A stretch of 38,572 nt of DNA from Streptomyces xiaopingdaonensis (GTDB lineage: Bacteria > Actinomycetota > Actinomycetes > Streptomycetales > Streptomycetaceae): contig NZ_AJTQ01000230.1 of the NCBI RefSeq assembly GCF_000262345.1, positions 1 through 38,572 of the forward strand, in the 5' to 3' direction. Of this stretch, positions 1-7,784 are shown in pieces. Each line of letters starts with the position of its first letter. Within the stretch, counting starts at the first letter, position 1. The notes under the pieces were generated by a model. It was given only the letters and a program-made list of their open reading frames with translations. It made no database searches and was not told where the DNA came from. A program made the position numbers and the translations under genes.

Positions 1-781
1 AGCCGGAGGCCGCCTGCGGCTGCGCCGAGGCGAGCCGGGAGGCGAGGACGATGCCCGCCACCGCGGCGAAGAGCCCGGCGAGCGTGTAGATGACGAGCTT
101 CTGCCGCTTGACGCGGATGCCCGAGAGGCGCGCGGCCTCCTCGTTGCCGCCGATCGCGTACATCACCCGCCCGCTGTAGGTGCGTTGCAGGACCACGGCG
201 GTGACGACGCCGATCAGGACCATGACGAGCACCGGCACCGGCAGCCACTCGCCGAGCGTCTGGCCGAGCCAGGAGATGGAGTCGGGCAGCAGGATCGGGC
301 TGCCCTGCGAGACGACGAGCGCGAGGCCGCGCGCGACCGAGAGCATCGCCAACGTCGCGACGAACGGCGGGAGTTTGCCGTACGCGATGAGCATGCCGTT
401 GACGAACCCGCACGCCATGCCCGCGGCGAGCGCCAGCACCACGGCGAGGAAGGTGGGGACGCCCTCCGTCGCGAGCCACCCGAGCGTGATCGCGGAGAAG
501 GCGGCGACCGAGCCGACGGAGAGGTCGATCCCGCCGGAGACGATCACGAAGGTGACGCCGAACGCCAGGATCGCCGTCACGGCAGCCTGGACACCGACGT
601 TGAGCAGGTTCTGGGTGCTGAAGAAGTCCCCCGAGAGGATCGCCATCAGCACGACCATCACGACGAGCGCGGAGAGCGCCCCGTTGTCGAGGAGGACCCG
701 CCGCACCCAGGGCGGCGGCCCGCCCGAGCCGCCGGTGTGCTTCGCAGCCATCCGGGAGCCCGGCTGCATCTCAGTGGCCAT
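1..781 (-). CDS. rbsC: Sugar ABC transporter permease, RbsC type (3' part cut by window edge)
   Basis: Inner-membrane permease of a ribose-type ABC importer; it would form the channel for the sugar handed over by a binding protein and powered by the ATPase encoded just upstream. The visible 260 codons are a run of hydrophobic segments with the family motif [10 protein letters not shown] near residue 80 and GFVNG near residue 125, as in RbsC/AraH/XylH permeases. The start ATG at 781 overlaps the end of the ATPase gene by 11 bases, so the two are translationally linked. The reading frame is open to the window edge, so the C-terminus and any following binding-protein gene lie outside. The sugar is inferred from gene order (regulator, ATPase, permease) and could instead be another pentose or inositol. 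Confidence 0.85.
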   Translation of the reverse strand, partial: MATEMQPGSRMAAKHTGGSGGPPPWVRRVLLDNGALSALVVMVVLMAILSGDFFSTQNLLNVGVQAAVTAILAFGVTFVIVSGGIDLSVGSVAAFSAITLGWLATEGVPTFLAVVLALAAGMACGFVNGMLIAYGKLPPFVATLAMLSVARGLALVVSQGSPILLPDSISWLGQTLGEWLPVPVLVMVLIGVVTAVVLQRTYSGRVMYAIGGNEEAARLSGIRVKRQKLVIYTLAGLFAAVAGIVLASRLASAQPQAASG

Positions 782-2387
782 GGGGGAAGTCCTCCGTCGT
801 CGTGCCTTGTCCTGGGGCGGAGGTGCCGACGGCGAGCGCCATGACGGCGTCCTGCGTCGCGTCCTCCGCGGAGAGTTCGCCGGCTATCCGGCCCTGCGAC
901 ATCACCAGCACCCGGTCGCTCATACCGAGCACCTCGGGGAGGTCGCTGGAGATCATCAGCACCGCGTGGCCCTGCGCGGTGAGTTCGTTGACGAGCTGGT
1001 AGATCTCGACCTTGGCGCCGACGTCGACGCCGCGCGTCGGCTCGTCGAGGATCAGCACCCGCGTCTCGGCGAGGAGCCACTTGCCGATGACGACCTTCTG
1101 CTGGTTGCCGCCGGAGAGCGTCCGCGCCTGCTGGTCGAGCCCGGCCATGCGCACCGCGAGCCGATTCGCCATCTCGCCCGCCGCCGCACGCTGCCCCGAG
1201 CGGTCGACCCAGCCGCCGCGGCTCGCGTTGCGCAGCGTCACCAGGCCGAGGTTGTCCGCGACGGAGCCCTCGGGGAGGAGACCCTGCCCCTTGCGGTCCT
1301 CGGGGACGAGGCCGAGCCCGGCCGCCATCGCGGCCGTGACGTCGAAGCCGGGCAGGCGCCTGCCGTCGACCTCGACGGTCCCCGCCTCGTACCTGTCGAC
1401 GCCGAAGACAGCGCGTGCGACCTCGGTGCGGCCGGCGCCCACGAGCCCCGCCACACCGACGACTTCGCCCGCGTGCACCTCGAACCCGACGTCGTGGAAG
1501 ACCCCGCCGCGGCTCAGCCCCGCGACGCGGAGGAGCGGCTTGCCCCGGCTCGCGTCGCCCGACGTCTGCCGCGGGTACTGCTGCTCGATGCTGCGGCCGA
1601 CCATGAGCCGCACCAGCTCGTCGTGGTGCGTGCTCGCCGGCACCTGGCCGACGCTGCGGCCGTCGCGCAGCACCGTCACCCGGTCCCCGAGGGCGGGGAT
1701 CTCCTCCAGGTGGTGGGTGATGAAGACGATGCCGACGCCCTCGTTCCGCAGCCTGCGGACGATGGCGAAGAGCCGGTCGACCTCGCTCGCGGTGAGGACG
1801 GCCGTCGGCTCGTCCATGATGAGGACCTTGGCGTCGAGGCTGAGCGCCTTCGCGATCTCCACCATCTGCCGTCCGGCGATGCCGAGTTCGCGCACCGGCG
1901 TCTCCGGGCCCGCCCGGACGCCGACGCGCTGCAGCAGGGGAGCGGCGTCGCGCTCCATGCGCTTGCGGTCGACGAGGCCGAAGCGGCGGGGCTGCCTTCC
2001 GAGGAAGATGTTCTCGGCGATCGACAGCTCGGGGACGAGGTTGAACTCCTGGTGGATGGTGGCGATCCCGAGCCGCTCGGCGTCCTCGGCGCCCCCGATC
2101 CGCACGGGCGAGCCGCGGTGCAGCACACGGCCGCTGTCGGGCTGGTGGACGCCGGAGAGCACCTTGATGAGCGTGCTCTTGCCGGCGCCGTTCTCGCCGA
2201 GCAGGACGTGGACCTCGCCCTGGCGCAGGTCGAAGTCGACGCCGTCGAGCGCGACGACACCGGGGAAGACCTTGCCGATCTGCTCGGTGCGCAGCAACTC
2301 CTGTGCGTCTGGCGCTGGTCGGGAACCCGCGCCCGGGGGACGGCCCTGGGGCGTACGCCCCGGGGGGCGGTCCTGGGGGGTGGTCAA
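771..2387 (-). CDS. rbsA: Sugar ABC transporter ATPase, two nucleotide-binding domains (RbsA type)
   Basis: Cytoplasmic ATPase that drives the ribose-type importer. The 538-residue length and two cassettes fit RbsA/MglA/XylG. The first cassette has Walker [10 protein letters not shown] near residue 65 and a Walker B ending in LIMDEPTA. The second has the degenerate loop GLVGAGRTE, the signature LSGGNQQKV near residue 420 and Walker [13 protein letters not shown] place the start at TTG 2387: GGGAG lies about 8 bases upstream, and this TTG overlaps the regulator's stop codon in a TTGA arrangement, which favours coupled translation. The first 25 or so residues are a Pro/Arg-rich extension before the conserved start of the domain. 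The exact sugar is inferred, not visible in the ATPase. Confidence 0.9.
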   Translation of the reverse strand: MTTPQDRPPGRTPQGRPPGAGSRPAPDAQELLRTEQIGKVFPGVVALDGVDFDLRQGEVHVLLGENGAGKSTLIKVLSGVHQPDSGRVLHRGSPVRIGGAEDAERLGIATIHQEFNLVPELSIAENIFLGRQPRRFGLVDRKRMERDAAPLLQRVGVRAGPETPVRELGIAGRQMVEIAKALSLDAKVLIMDEPTAVLTASEVDRLFAIVRRLRNEGVGIVFITHHLEEIPALGDRVTVLRDGRSVGQVPASTHHDELVRLMVGRSIEQQYPRQTSGDASRGKPLLRVAGLSRGGVFHDVGFEVHAGEVVGVAGLVGAGRTEVARAVFGVDRYEAGTVEVDGRRLPGFDVTAAMAAGLGLVPEDRKGQGLLPEGSVADNLGLVTLRNASRGGWVDRSGQRAAAGEMANRLAVRMAGLDQQARTLSGGNQQKVVIGKWLLAETRVLILDEPTRGVDVGAKVEIYQLVNELTAQGHAVLMISSDLPEVLGMSDRVLVMSQGRIAGELSAEDATQDAVMALAVGTSAPGQGTTTEDFPHGH

Positions 2388-3391
2388 CGGCGGCTCCCTT
2401 CGTCTTCGCCGCAGGAGCGGCGCGCGGTGAGTCGTGCGGAGAGCGTGACGGAGCCCGCGCCCCTGCCCTCCGCGAGGTCGGTGAGAACCTGCACCGCCGA
2501 GTGGCCCAGATCCGCGGTGGGTTGGGCGATGGCGGTCAGGGGCGGGTCGGTGTGGAGGAACCACGGGATGTCGTCGAACGCGGCGAGCGCCATGTCCCGC
2601 GGCACCCGCAGTCCGCGCGAGCGGAGTTCCTCCATGACGCCGAGCGCCATGAGGTTGTCCGTCGCGAAGACGACCTCGGGCGGCTCGGGCAGGTCGAGGA
2701 AGGCGGCGGCCGCCTGGCGTCCGCTCGCCGTCTGGAAGTCGCCCTGCGCGACGTACTCGGCGGGGAGCGCCAGGCCGAACGCGCGCAGCGCCTCGCGGAA
2801 GGCGCCGACGCGCTCCGTGCTGGTGCTCGTGGCCGCGGGCCCGGTGATGATGGCGAGCCGCCTGTGGCCCAACGCATGCAGGTGCGCGACGAGTCGGTGG
2901 ACGGCGCGGCGCCCGTCGGCCCGTACCACGGGCACGTCGACGCCGTGCAGCCAGCGGTCGACGAAGACCACGGGTATCCCCGTCTCCACGGCGTCCCGCA
3001 GCGCGCCCACGTCCCCGTCGGTGGGGGAGACGAGCAGGCCGTCTATCCGCCGGTCGAGGAGGGTGCGCACGTGGTGGTCCTGGAGTGCGGGCTGCTCGTC
3101 CGCGTTGCCGATGATGACGCTGTACCCGCGGCTGCGTGCCGCGTCCTCGACGGAGCGGGCGAGTTCGGTGAAGAAGGGGTTGAGCACGTCGCCTATGACG
3201 AGGCCGAGCGTCCGCGTCTGGTGCGTACGCAGCGACCTGGCCACGCCGTTGGGGCGGTACCCCAACTCGGAGACGGCGTGCAGCACTTTGGTCCGCGTCC
3301 CGGGGCGCACCCCCGGGTGCGCGTTGAGTACGCGCGAGACGGTGGCGACCGAGACGCCGGCAAGTGCGGCGACGTCTTTGATACTTGCCAT
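2384..3391 (-). CDS. rbsR: LacI-family transcriptional regulator, probable ribose-operon repressor
   Basis: DNA-binding repressor of 335 residues. It opens with a textbook LacI helix-turn-helix and hinge (SIKDVAALAGVSVATVSRVL, residues 3-22, then GYRPNGVARSLR), followed by a periplasmic-binding-protein-like sensor domain with GLVIGDVLNPFF and FATDNLMALGVM. It is the first gene of the minus-strand operon and is coupled to the ATPase by overlapping stop and start. The ATG at 3391 has AAGGAG about 14 bases upstream, a rather long spacing. A LacI-type palindrome lies 32 bases upstream of the start, so autoregulation is likely. The effector is probably ribose or a phosphorylated pentose by analogy with rbsR-rbsA-rbsC operons; this is inference from order. 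Confidence 0.88.
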   Translation of the reverse strand: MASIKDVAALAGVSVATVSRVLNAHPGVRPGTRTKVLHAVSELGYRPNGVARSLRTHQTRTLGLVIGDVLNPFFTELARSVEDAARSRGYSVIIGNADEQPALQDHHVRTLLDRRIDGLLVSPTDGDVGALRDAVETGIPVVFVDRWLHGVDVPVVRADGRRAVHRLVAHLHALGHRRLAIITGPAATSTSTERVGAFREALRAFGLALPAEYVAQGDFQTASGRQAAAAFLDLPEPPEVVFATDNLMALGVMEELRSRGLRVPRDMALAAFDDIPWFLHTDPPLTAIAQPTADLGHSAVQVLTDLAEGRGAGSVTLSARLTARRSCGEDEGSRR

Positions 3392-3423
3392 CGGCGTCTC
3401 GACACACTCCTTCGTGCGACGCG

Positions 3424-3437
3424 TGGAAACGATTACA
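3424..3437. promoter_or_regulatory. LacI-family operator
   Basis: TGGAAACGATTACA fits the TGNAANCGNTTNCA pattern of LacI-family operators with a central CG. It lies between the regulator gene and its presumed promoter region, where bound repressor would block the minus-strand sugar operon. The match to the pattern is seen; binding by the adjacent LacI protein is inferred. Confidence 0.65.
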
Positions 3438-3976
3438 TCGCCTTATGAGAAGCGATCCGGAACCTCGGGCGCAAGTTCGTACACCACATCGTGACCAGCG
3501 TCCAGACCCCCAATTGCGGTGGGTGCAGGAACCGTTGACCGCGGGTCATGGTCGCGCGGACGTATCGGTCATAACAGGCGCCGCTCGTCCGTGTGCGCGG
3601 GCACCGGGGCGAGAAAAACGCGCGGCCCCTCCGCGTTTTCCCCGTGGGTGCCAAGGCACTCGTTCGGGGGAGAAGTGCAGAACGGGAACGGGTGCGGACC
3701 GTGTGGCCGCGGTAACCGCGGGTTGTACGGGGCCGCGCCCGGTGTACGGGGTCCGCGTGCGGTCTCTGCGCCGGATCGCGGGAAATTTGATCGATCGTTC
3801 GCGGTCCCGGGGGATGACCCGGGCGGCCCCGAGGGTGCAGGATGTTCCCTGGCGGCACTGCGTGCCACCAAGGAGCCCACTGGCTGACCCCGAGTGCACC
3901 GCACGGCACGGAATGGGGGAGAGTGGAACGAGTCAGGGCACCTCGAAGAAGAGGCACTACGTCGGTGAGGGATGAC
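3438..3976. other. Divergent intergenic region between sugar operon and citrate synthase
   Basis: No gene is convincing here. It must hold the promoters for the minus-strand sugar operon and the plus-strand citrate synthase gene. I could not identify convincing -35/-10 pairs. The only clear structure is the inverted repeat at 3615-3639. The ribosome-binding site of citrate synthase (GAGGG, 3967-3971) is at its right end. Confidence 0.5.
3615..3639. repeat. Inverted repeat with A/T flanks (hairpin candidate)
   Basis: AAAACGCG (3615-3622) and CGCGTTTT (3632-3639) are perfect inverted arms around a 9-base loop. The T4 end resembles an intrinsic terminator on either strand. It sits between divergent genes, where a terminator is not expected, so it may end or attenuate a leader transcript, or be a protein-binding site. 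Confidence 0.4.
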
Positions 3977-5278
3977 GTGAGCGAACACCGCGACAGCGAT
4001 TCGGTAGTACTGCGGTACGGGGACAGTGACTACACCTTCCCCACCGTGGACAGCACGGTGGGCGACCGTGGCTTCGACATCGGCAAGCTGCGCGCCCAGA
4101 CCGGTCTGGTGACCCTGGACTCGGGCTACGGCAACACCGCCGCGTACAAGTCGGCCATCACCTACCTCGACGGCGAGCAGGGCATCCTGCGCTACCGGGG
4201 GTACCCGATCGAGCAGCTCGCCGAGCGCGGCTCCTTCATCGAGACCGCGTACCTGCTCATCCACGGTGAACTGCCGACCGTCGACGAGCTGGCCTCGTTC
4301 AAGAACGAGATCACCCAGCACACCCTGCTCCACGAGGACGTCAAACGGTTCTACGACGGCTTCCCCAGCGATGCCCACCCGATGGCGATGCTCTCCTCCG
4401 TGACGAGCGCCCTGTCCACCTTCTACCAGGACAGCCACAACCCCTTCGACGAGGAGCAGCGCCACCTCTCGACGATAAGGCTCCTGGCGAAGCTGCCGAC
4501 GATCGCCGCCTACGCCTACAAGAAGGCCGTCGGCCACCCGGTCGTCTACCCGAGCAACAACCTCGGCTACGTCGAGAACTTCCTCCGGATGACCTTCTCG
4601 GTCCCGGCGGCCGAGTACGACCTCGACCCGACCGTGGTCAACGCGCTCGACAAGCTGCTCATCCTCCACGCGGACCACGAGCAGAACTGCTCCACCTCGA
4701 CCGTCCGCCTCGTCGGCTCGTCGCAGGCGAACATGTTCGCCTCGATCTCGGCGGGCATCAACGCGCTCTGGGGCCCGCTCCACGGCGGTGCCAACCAGAG
4801 CGTGCTGGAGATGCTGGAGTCGATCCAGGCCAGCGGCGGCGACGTCGACACCTTCATCCGCAAGGTGAAGAACAAGGAAGACGGCGTGAAGCTCATGGGC
4901 TTCGGGCACCGCGTCTACAAGAACTTCGACCCCCGGGCGAAGATCATCAAGGCCGCCGCGCACGACGTCCTCTCGGCGCTCGGCAAGAGCGACGAGCTCC
5001 TCGACATCGCGCTCCGCCTGGAGGAGCACGCGCTCAGCGACGACTACTTCGTGGAGCGGAAGCTCTACCCGAACGTCGACTTCTACACCGGTCTCATCTA
5101 CCGGGCCATGGGCTTCCCGACGAGCATGTTCACCGTGCTCTTCGCGCTCGGCAGGCTGCCCGGCTGGATCGCCCAGTGGACCGAGATGATCCAGGAGCCC
5201 AGCTCCCGGATCGGGCGTCCGCGCCAGGTCTACACCGGCGTCGTCGAGCGGGACTACCTTCCGGTCGAGCAGCGCTGA
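3977..5278 (+). CDS. citA: Citrate synthase
   Basis: Condenses acetyl-CoA and oxaloacetate to citrate, the entry step of the TCA cycle, in the cytoplasm. The 433-residue protein has the family active-site elements: a His in GPLHGGANQ near residue 270, a His in GFGHRVYK near 308, and an Asp in NVDFYTG near 366. The N-terminal part (SVVLRYGD, then DIGKLRAQTGLVTLDSGYGN) matches what I recall of the Streptomyces enzyme. I chose GTG 3977 because GAGGG lies 5 bases upstream and the start of the protein aligns with the recalled homolog; an in-frame GTG at 3965 is the alternative. The gene appears monocistronic, with a hairpin terminator about 55 bases after the stop. Confidence 0.96.
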   Translation: MSEHRDSDSVVLRYGDSDYTFPTVDSTVGDRGFDIGKLRAQTGLVTLDSGYGNTAAYKSAITYLDGEQGILRYRGYPIEQLAERGSFIETAYLLIHGELPTVDELASFKNEITQHTLLHEDVKRFYDGFPSDAHPMAMLSSVTSALSTFYQDSHNPFDEEQRHLSTIRLLAKLPTIAAYAYKKAVGHPVVYPSNNLGYVENFLRMTFSVPAAEYDLDPTVVNALDKLLILHADHEQNCSTSTVRLVGSSQANMFASISAGINALWGPLHGGANQSVLEMLESIQASGGDVDTFIRKVKNKEDGVKLMGFGHRVYKNFDPRAKIIKAAAHDVLSALGKSDELLDIALRLEEHALSDDYFVERKLYPNVDFYTGLIYRAMGFPTSMFTVLFALGRLPGWIAQWTEMIQEPSSRIGRPRQVYTGVVERDYLPVEQR

Positions 5279-5331
5279 CCCCCGTGTGAAGCGAGGTCCC
5301 TCCGCCCTGCGGCGGCGGTGCTCCCCGCGCC

Positions 5332-5366
5332 GAAGGCCCCGCTCCGCCGGCCGGAACGGGGCCTTC
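5332..5366 (+). terminator. Terminator of citrate synthase
   Basis: Ten-base perfect arms GAAGGCCCCG (5332-5341) and CGGGGCCTTC (5357-5366) flank a 15-base loop, with no T-run, as is common for high-G+C actinomycete terminators. It follows the citrate synthase stop by about 55 bases. Confidence 0.8.
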
Positions 5367-5454
5367 CGTATGTGGCGGCGCCGGAGGTCCGGAGGGAGAC
5401 GTAGGTCACAGAAATTGGGGGGTAACCATTGCGGGGTTCCGGGTGTCTAACCCT

Positions 5455-5695
5455 GTGTCGAAGGACTCCCGGCGGAGCCTTCGGCGCCCGTGAGGTGCAT
5501 CTTGGGGGATGCCCTCGCCACAGAAGGATCACAAAGTGAACATGGGGTGCACGTAGCACGGGAGCTTGAGCGGCCGCCCGTGCGTACGTCCCGAAAGCGC
5601 CCGGCCAGGGGTCCCGTGGGGGGAATCCATGACCGGGATACGGAAGCGCCCTGCCGAACAGGCCCGTGGGGGGACCTGGGAGGCGGGGCGCTTTT
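5455..5695 (+). ncRNA. Candidate small RNA downstream of citrate synthase
   Basis: Between the citrate synthase terminator and the convergent copper chaperone lies a stretch with several hairpins and its own plus-strand terminator, but no credible protein. Hairpin 1 (5459-5483) pairs CGAAGG-CTCC with GGAG-CCTTCG, one bulged A and a four-base loop. Hairpin 2 (5492-5516) pairs GAGG-GCATC with GATGC-CCTC, one bulged T. Hairpin 3 pairs GCACGGG (5556-5562) with CCCGTGC (5577-5583). The end is the stem at 5644-5695 followed by TTTT. The 5' end is a guess; I saw no convincing promoter. I recall a small RNA reported at the same position in S. coelicolor (scr2736, named after the neighbouring citrate synthase locus), but I cannot verify identity. 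Alternatives are a structured leader or a very short-peptide mRNA. Confidence 0.55.
5644..5695 (+). terminator. Intrinsic terminator of the candidate small RNA
   Basis: A stem pairs 5645-5655 (AGCGCCCTGCC) with 5682-5692 (GGCGGGGCGCT); the only non-Watson-Crick pair is one U-G. An inner CAGG/CCTG stem (5659-5662 with 5675-5678) continues it, and TTTT follows. The T-run is on the plus side only, so it ends a plus-strand transcript and is not the terminator of the minus-strand copper gene. Confidence 0.7.
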
Positions 5696-5715
5696 CGCTG
5701 TCCTGAGGCGTTCGG

Positions 5716-5940
5716 TCAGCTCCGGGTCGTGCTGCCGGCGACGAGTTCGTAGCCGGCCTCGTCGACGGCTGCTGCGAGGGCCTCCTCGTCGACGGGGCCC
5801 TCGGAGACGACGGTGACCTCGCCGCTCGCGGCGCTCGCCCGCACCTCGGAGACCCCCTCGATCCCGGAGAGCTCCTCGGAGACGGCGCTCTCGCAGTGGC
5901 CGCAGCTCATGCCGGTGACCTTGAAGGTGGTGGTGGTCAT
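5716..5940 (-). CDS. copZ: Copper chaperone, heavy-metal-associated (HMA) domain
   Basis: A 74-residue cytosolic metallochaperone that binds Cu(I) and delivers it to a CopA-type exporter. The whole protein is one HMA domain: the metal motif GMSCGHC lies at residues 10-16, with the usual alternating strands and helices after it (GVSEVRASAASGEV, then ALAAAVDEAGYEL). ATG 5940 is supported by GAGGGG six bases upstream. A CsoR palindrome overlaps its presumed promoter, so it should be induced by copper. Unlike the copZ-copA pairs common in streptomycetes, no P-type ATPase gene adjoins it in this window. Confidence 0.92.
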   Translation of the reverse strand: MTTTTFKVTGMSCGHCESAVSEELSGIEGVSEVRASAASGEVTVVSEGPVDEEALAAAVDEAGYELVAGSTTRS

Positions 5941-5985
5941 GGTGGTCCCCTCGCGCTCTCGGGTGGCGGTTCGTCCGCCGACGAG

Positions 5986-6005
5986 TGTATACCCCCCTAG
6001 GGTAT
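5986..6005 (-). promoter_or_regulatory. CsoR copper-responsive operator overlapping a putative -10
   Basis: ATACCC (5989-5994) and GGGTAT (6000-6005) are perfect arms around a five-base centre, matching the G-tract palindromes bound by CsoR repressors. On the minus strand TATACA (5986-5991) overlaps one arm and could be the -10, giving a leader of about 40 bases to copZ. Repression without copper and release by Cu(I) is established for CsoR in Streptomyces and Mycobacterium; its action here is inferred. Confidence 0.8.
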
Positions 6006-6487
6006 GAGCGCCACGCACGGGCACCCCGGCGGGGCGGGCGCCGCTCGGGCTCCGCGGAACCGCAGGAAGCGGCCGCGTCCGCTCCGCCGGGCGGTACATG
6101 TCCTGCTCGACGACGGCTGAGAGGCCACGCCCGAGCCCCCGCCGCTGCCGGTACGGGGCGAACCCCGTACTCCGCTTGCGGGTTCGCGCGCTGCACCGCG
6201 GGGCCGAAGGGCGGCTCGCTCCCCGCCTGCGTCAGGACCTCCGGGGTGACTGCTCGAGCTGGAGGTGGCCGACGCGCTCGCCGTAGCGGCGCAGTGTCGA
6301 GGTGGGCGGGCTGAGGTCCGCCTCGGTCGCCCCAGCGGGCGCACGACGTCGCCCTGCTCGGCGACGCGGTGTCCGCGCTGCTCGGTGCCGGAGGCGAGCG
6401 GCGTCGAGGTGCCGGTCGTCGGCGAGTTCGTCCGTGCGGCGGCGGACCGCCGGGGGAGTGCGGCCGACGTGCGGGGGCGCCGGGTCC

Positions 6488-6519
6488 CAAGTGCTGTGTC
6501 GGGAAATCAACAGCGCTTG
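6488..6519. repeat. Inverted repeat upstream of iol operon, possible operator
   Basis: CAAGTGCTGT (6488-6497) and ACAGCGCTTG (6510-6519) form 10-base arms with one mismatch around a 12-base spacer. It lies about 65 bases upstream of the putative iol promoter -35. It may be a regulator site for the inositol operon; no cognate regulator gene adjoins it. Confidence 0.4.
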
Positions 6520-6584
6520 CCTGTACGGATGTTCGCCGTTGTCCTCCTGCTCGCTGAGCCTCGCCCGCATGTCGCGACCGATCA

Positions 6585-6613
6585 TTGACACCCCCCTGCA
6601 CGCGGCTGAGTAT
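6585..6613 (+). promoter_or_regulatory. Putative promoter of the iol operon
   Basis: TTGACA (6585-6590) is a perfect -35. GAGTAT (6608-6613), 17 bases downstream, is a weak -10 that keeps the conserved A2 and T6. Transcription would begin near 6620, leaving a leader of about 70 bases before iolC. Confidence 0.45.
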
Positions 6614-6690
6614 GAGCGGGCGGCCTGCCCGGACGCACCGAGGCGGCGCCGCCGCGCGTACCGGGGCCGTCCGACGCTGGGAGGGTGCGT

Positions 6691-7686
6691 ATGACAGCGC
6701 CGCACGAGCTGCTCACCATGGGGCGCATCGGCGTCGACCTCTATCCGGAGCAGACGGGCGTGCCGCTGCCCGAGGTGTCCTCGTTCGCCAAGTTCCTCGG
6801 CGGCTCGGCGACCAACGTGGCCGTCGCCGCCGCGCGGCTCGGCAGACGCAGCGCCGTCCTCAGCCGGACGGGCGACGACCCCTTCGGCGAGTACTGCCGC
6901 CAGCAGCTCCGCGCTTTCGGCGTCGACGACGAGCTGGTGCGCGCCATCCGGCGCCGCCCCACACCCGTCACCTTCTGCGAGGTCTTCCCGCCCGACGACT
7001 TCCCGCTCTACTTCTACCGCTGGCCCAAGGCGCCCGACCTCGAAATCGAGGCCGACGCACACGAGTTGGCCCGGGCCGCGGCCGCCCGCGTCTTCTGGGC
7101 GACGGGCACGGGCCTGTGCGCCGAGCCGAGCCGCGGCGCCACCCTCGCGGCGCTCGCCTCGCGGGACGAGCGGACCGACGGCTTCACCGTCTTCGATCTC
7201 GACTGGCGCCCCGTCTTCTGGGGCGCCGAGTCGGCGGCGGGCGCGCCCGAGCCGGTGCGCCCCGACGAGGAGGCCGTCGAAGAGGCGCGCACGTACTACC
7301 GCCGGGCGCTCGCGCACGCCACGGTCGCCGTGGGGAACCTGGACGAGTGCGAGGTCGCGACGGGCACGCGCAAGCCGGCGGCCTGCGCCGAGGGGCTGTT
7401 GGAGGCCGGGGCCGAGCTCGCGGTCGTCAAGCAGGGGCCGAAAGGGGTCCTCGCGGTGCGGGCCGACGGCTCGGGGGTGGAGGTGCCGCCGCACCCGATC
7501 GACGTCGTCAACGGCCTCGGCGCGGGCGACGCGTTCGGAGGCGCGCTCTGCCACGGGCTGCTCGCCGGCTGGGAGTTGGAGCGCACCGTGCGGTACGCCA
7601 ACGCGGCGGGCGCGCTCGTCGCCGGACGGCTCGCCTGCTCGTCCGCGATGCCGCGGCCCGAGGAGGTCGAGGAGCTGTTGAGCTAG
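6691..7686 (+). CDS. iolC: 5-dehydro-2-deoxygluconokinase (PfkB family)
   Basis: Phosphorylates 5-dehydro-2-deoxy-D-gluconate with ATP in myo-inositol degradation. The 331-residue protein is a ribokinase-fold sugar kinase: GRIGVDLYPEQ near the start is typical of IolC, followed by KFLGGSATNVAVAAARLG. The catalytic PfkB signature NGLGAGDAFGGAL lies near residues 275-287, with the base Asp in GAGD. I prefer ATG 6691 to GTG 6685 because GGGAGG sits six bases upstream. It is the first gene of the iol operon, and the next gene follows after 98 bases. Confidence 0.93.
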   Translation: MTAPHELLTMGRIGVDLYPEQTGVPLPEVSSFAKFLGGSATNVAVAAARLGRRSAVLSRTGDDPFGEYCRQQLRAFGVDDELVRAIRRRPTPVTFCEVFPPDDFPLYFYRWPKAPDLEIEADAHELARAAAARVFWATGTGLCAEPSRGATLAALASRDERTDGFTVFDLDWRPVFWGAESAAGAPEPVRPDEEAVEEARTYYRRALAHATVAVGNLDECEVATGTRKPAACAEGLLEAGAELAVVKQGPKGVLAVRADGSGVEVPPHPIDVVNGLGAGDAFGGALCHGLLAGWELERTVRYANAAGALVAGRLACSSAMPRPEEVEELLS

Positions 7687-7784
7687 TCCCGGAACCGGCA
7701 CGTGAGCGCGGGTGTGCACGGGTAGGGCTGCAACGGCGGGCGTGCGGTGCCGGATCGGCCGTCGTCGACACAGGGAGGCTCGGT

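Larger units (their letters stand above)
6006..6690. other. Intergenic region upstream of the inositol operon
   Basis: About 680 bases between copZ and iolC. Open frames exist on both strands, but their products are Arg/Pro/Ala-rich shadows and I recognise no protein. It holds the inverted repeat at 6488-6519, a promoter-like pair at 6585-6613, and the iolC ribosome-binding site. A decayed regulator gene cannot be excluded, but I find no recognisable domain. Confidence 0.4.

Noticed and set aside
180..3494. Very long plus-strand open frames across the sugar transporter operon
   Set aside because: They are antisense to well-supported genes; the products are His/Arg/Asp-rich with no domain, a usual effect of high G+C third positions.
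3842..3976. Extended N-terminus for citrate synthase from an upstream ATG
   Set aside because: The extra 45 codons are Arg/Pro-rich and not expected in the family; GTG 3977 has a proper ribosome site and fits the usual length.
5630..5707. 25-codon plus-strand frame starting MTGIRKRPAEQ inside the RNA candidate
   Set aside because: It has a G-rich stretch upstream but runs through the terminator stem, so it is unlikely to be translated whole.
6232..6590. Minus-strand frame upstream of iolC that could be a decayed regulator
   Set aside because: No helix-turn-helix or other domain is readable in any of the three frames.
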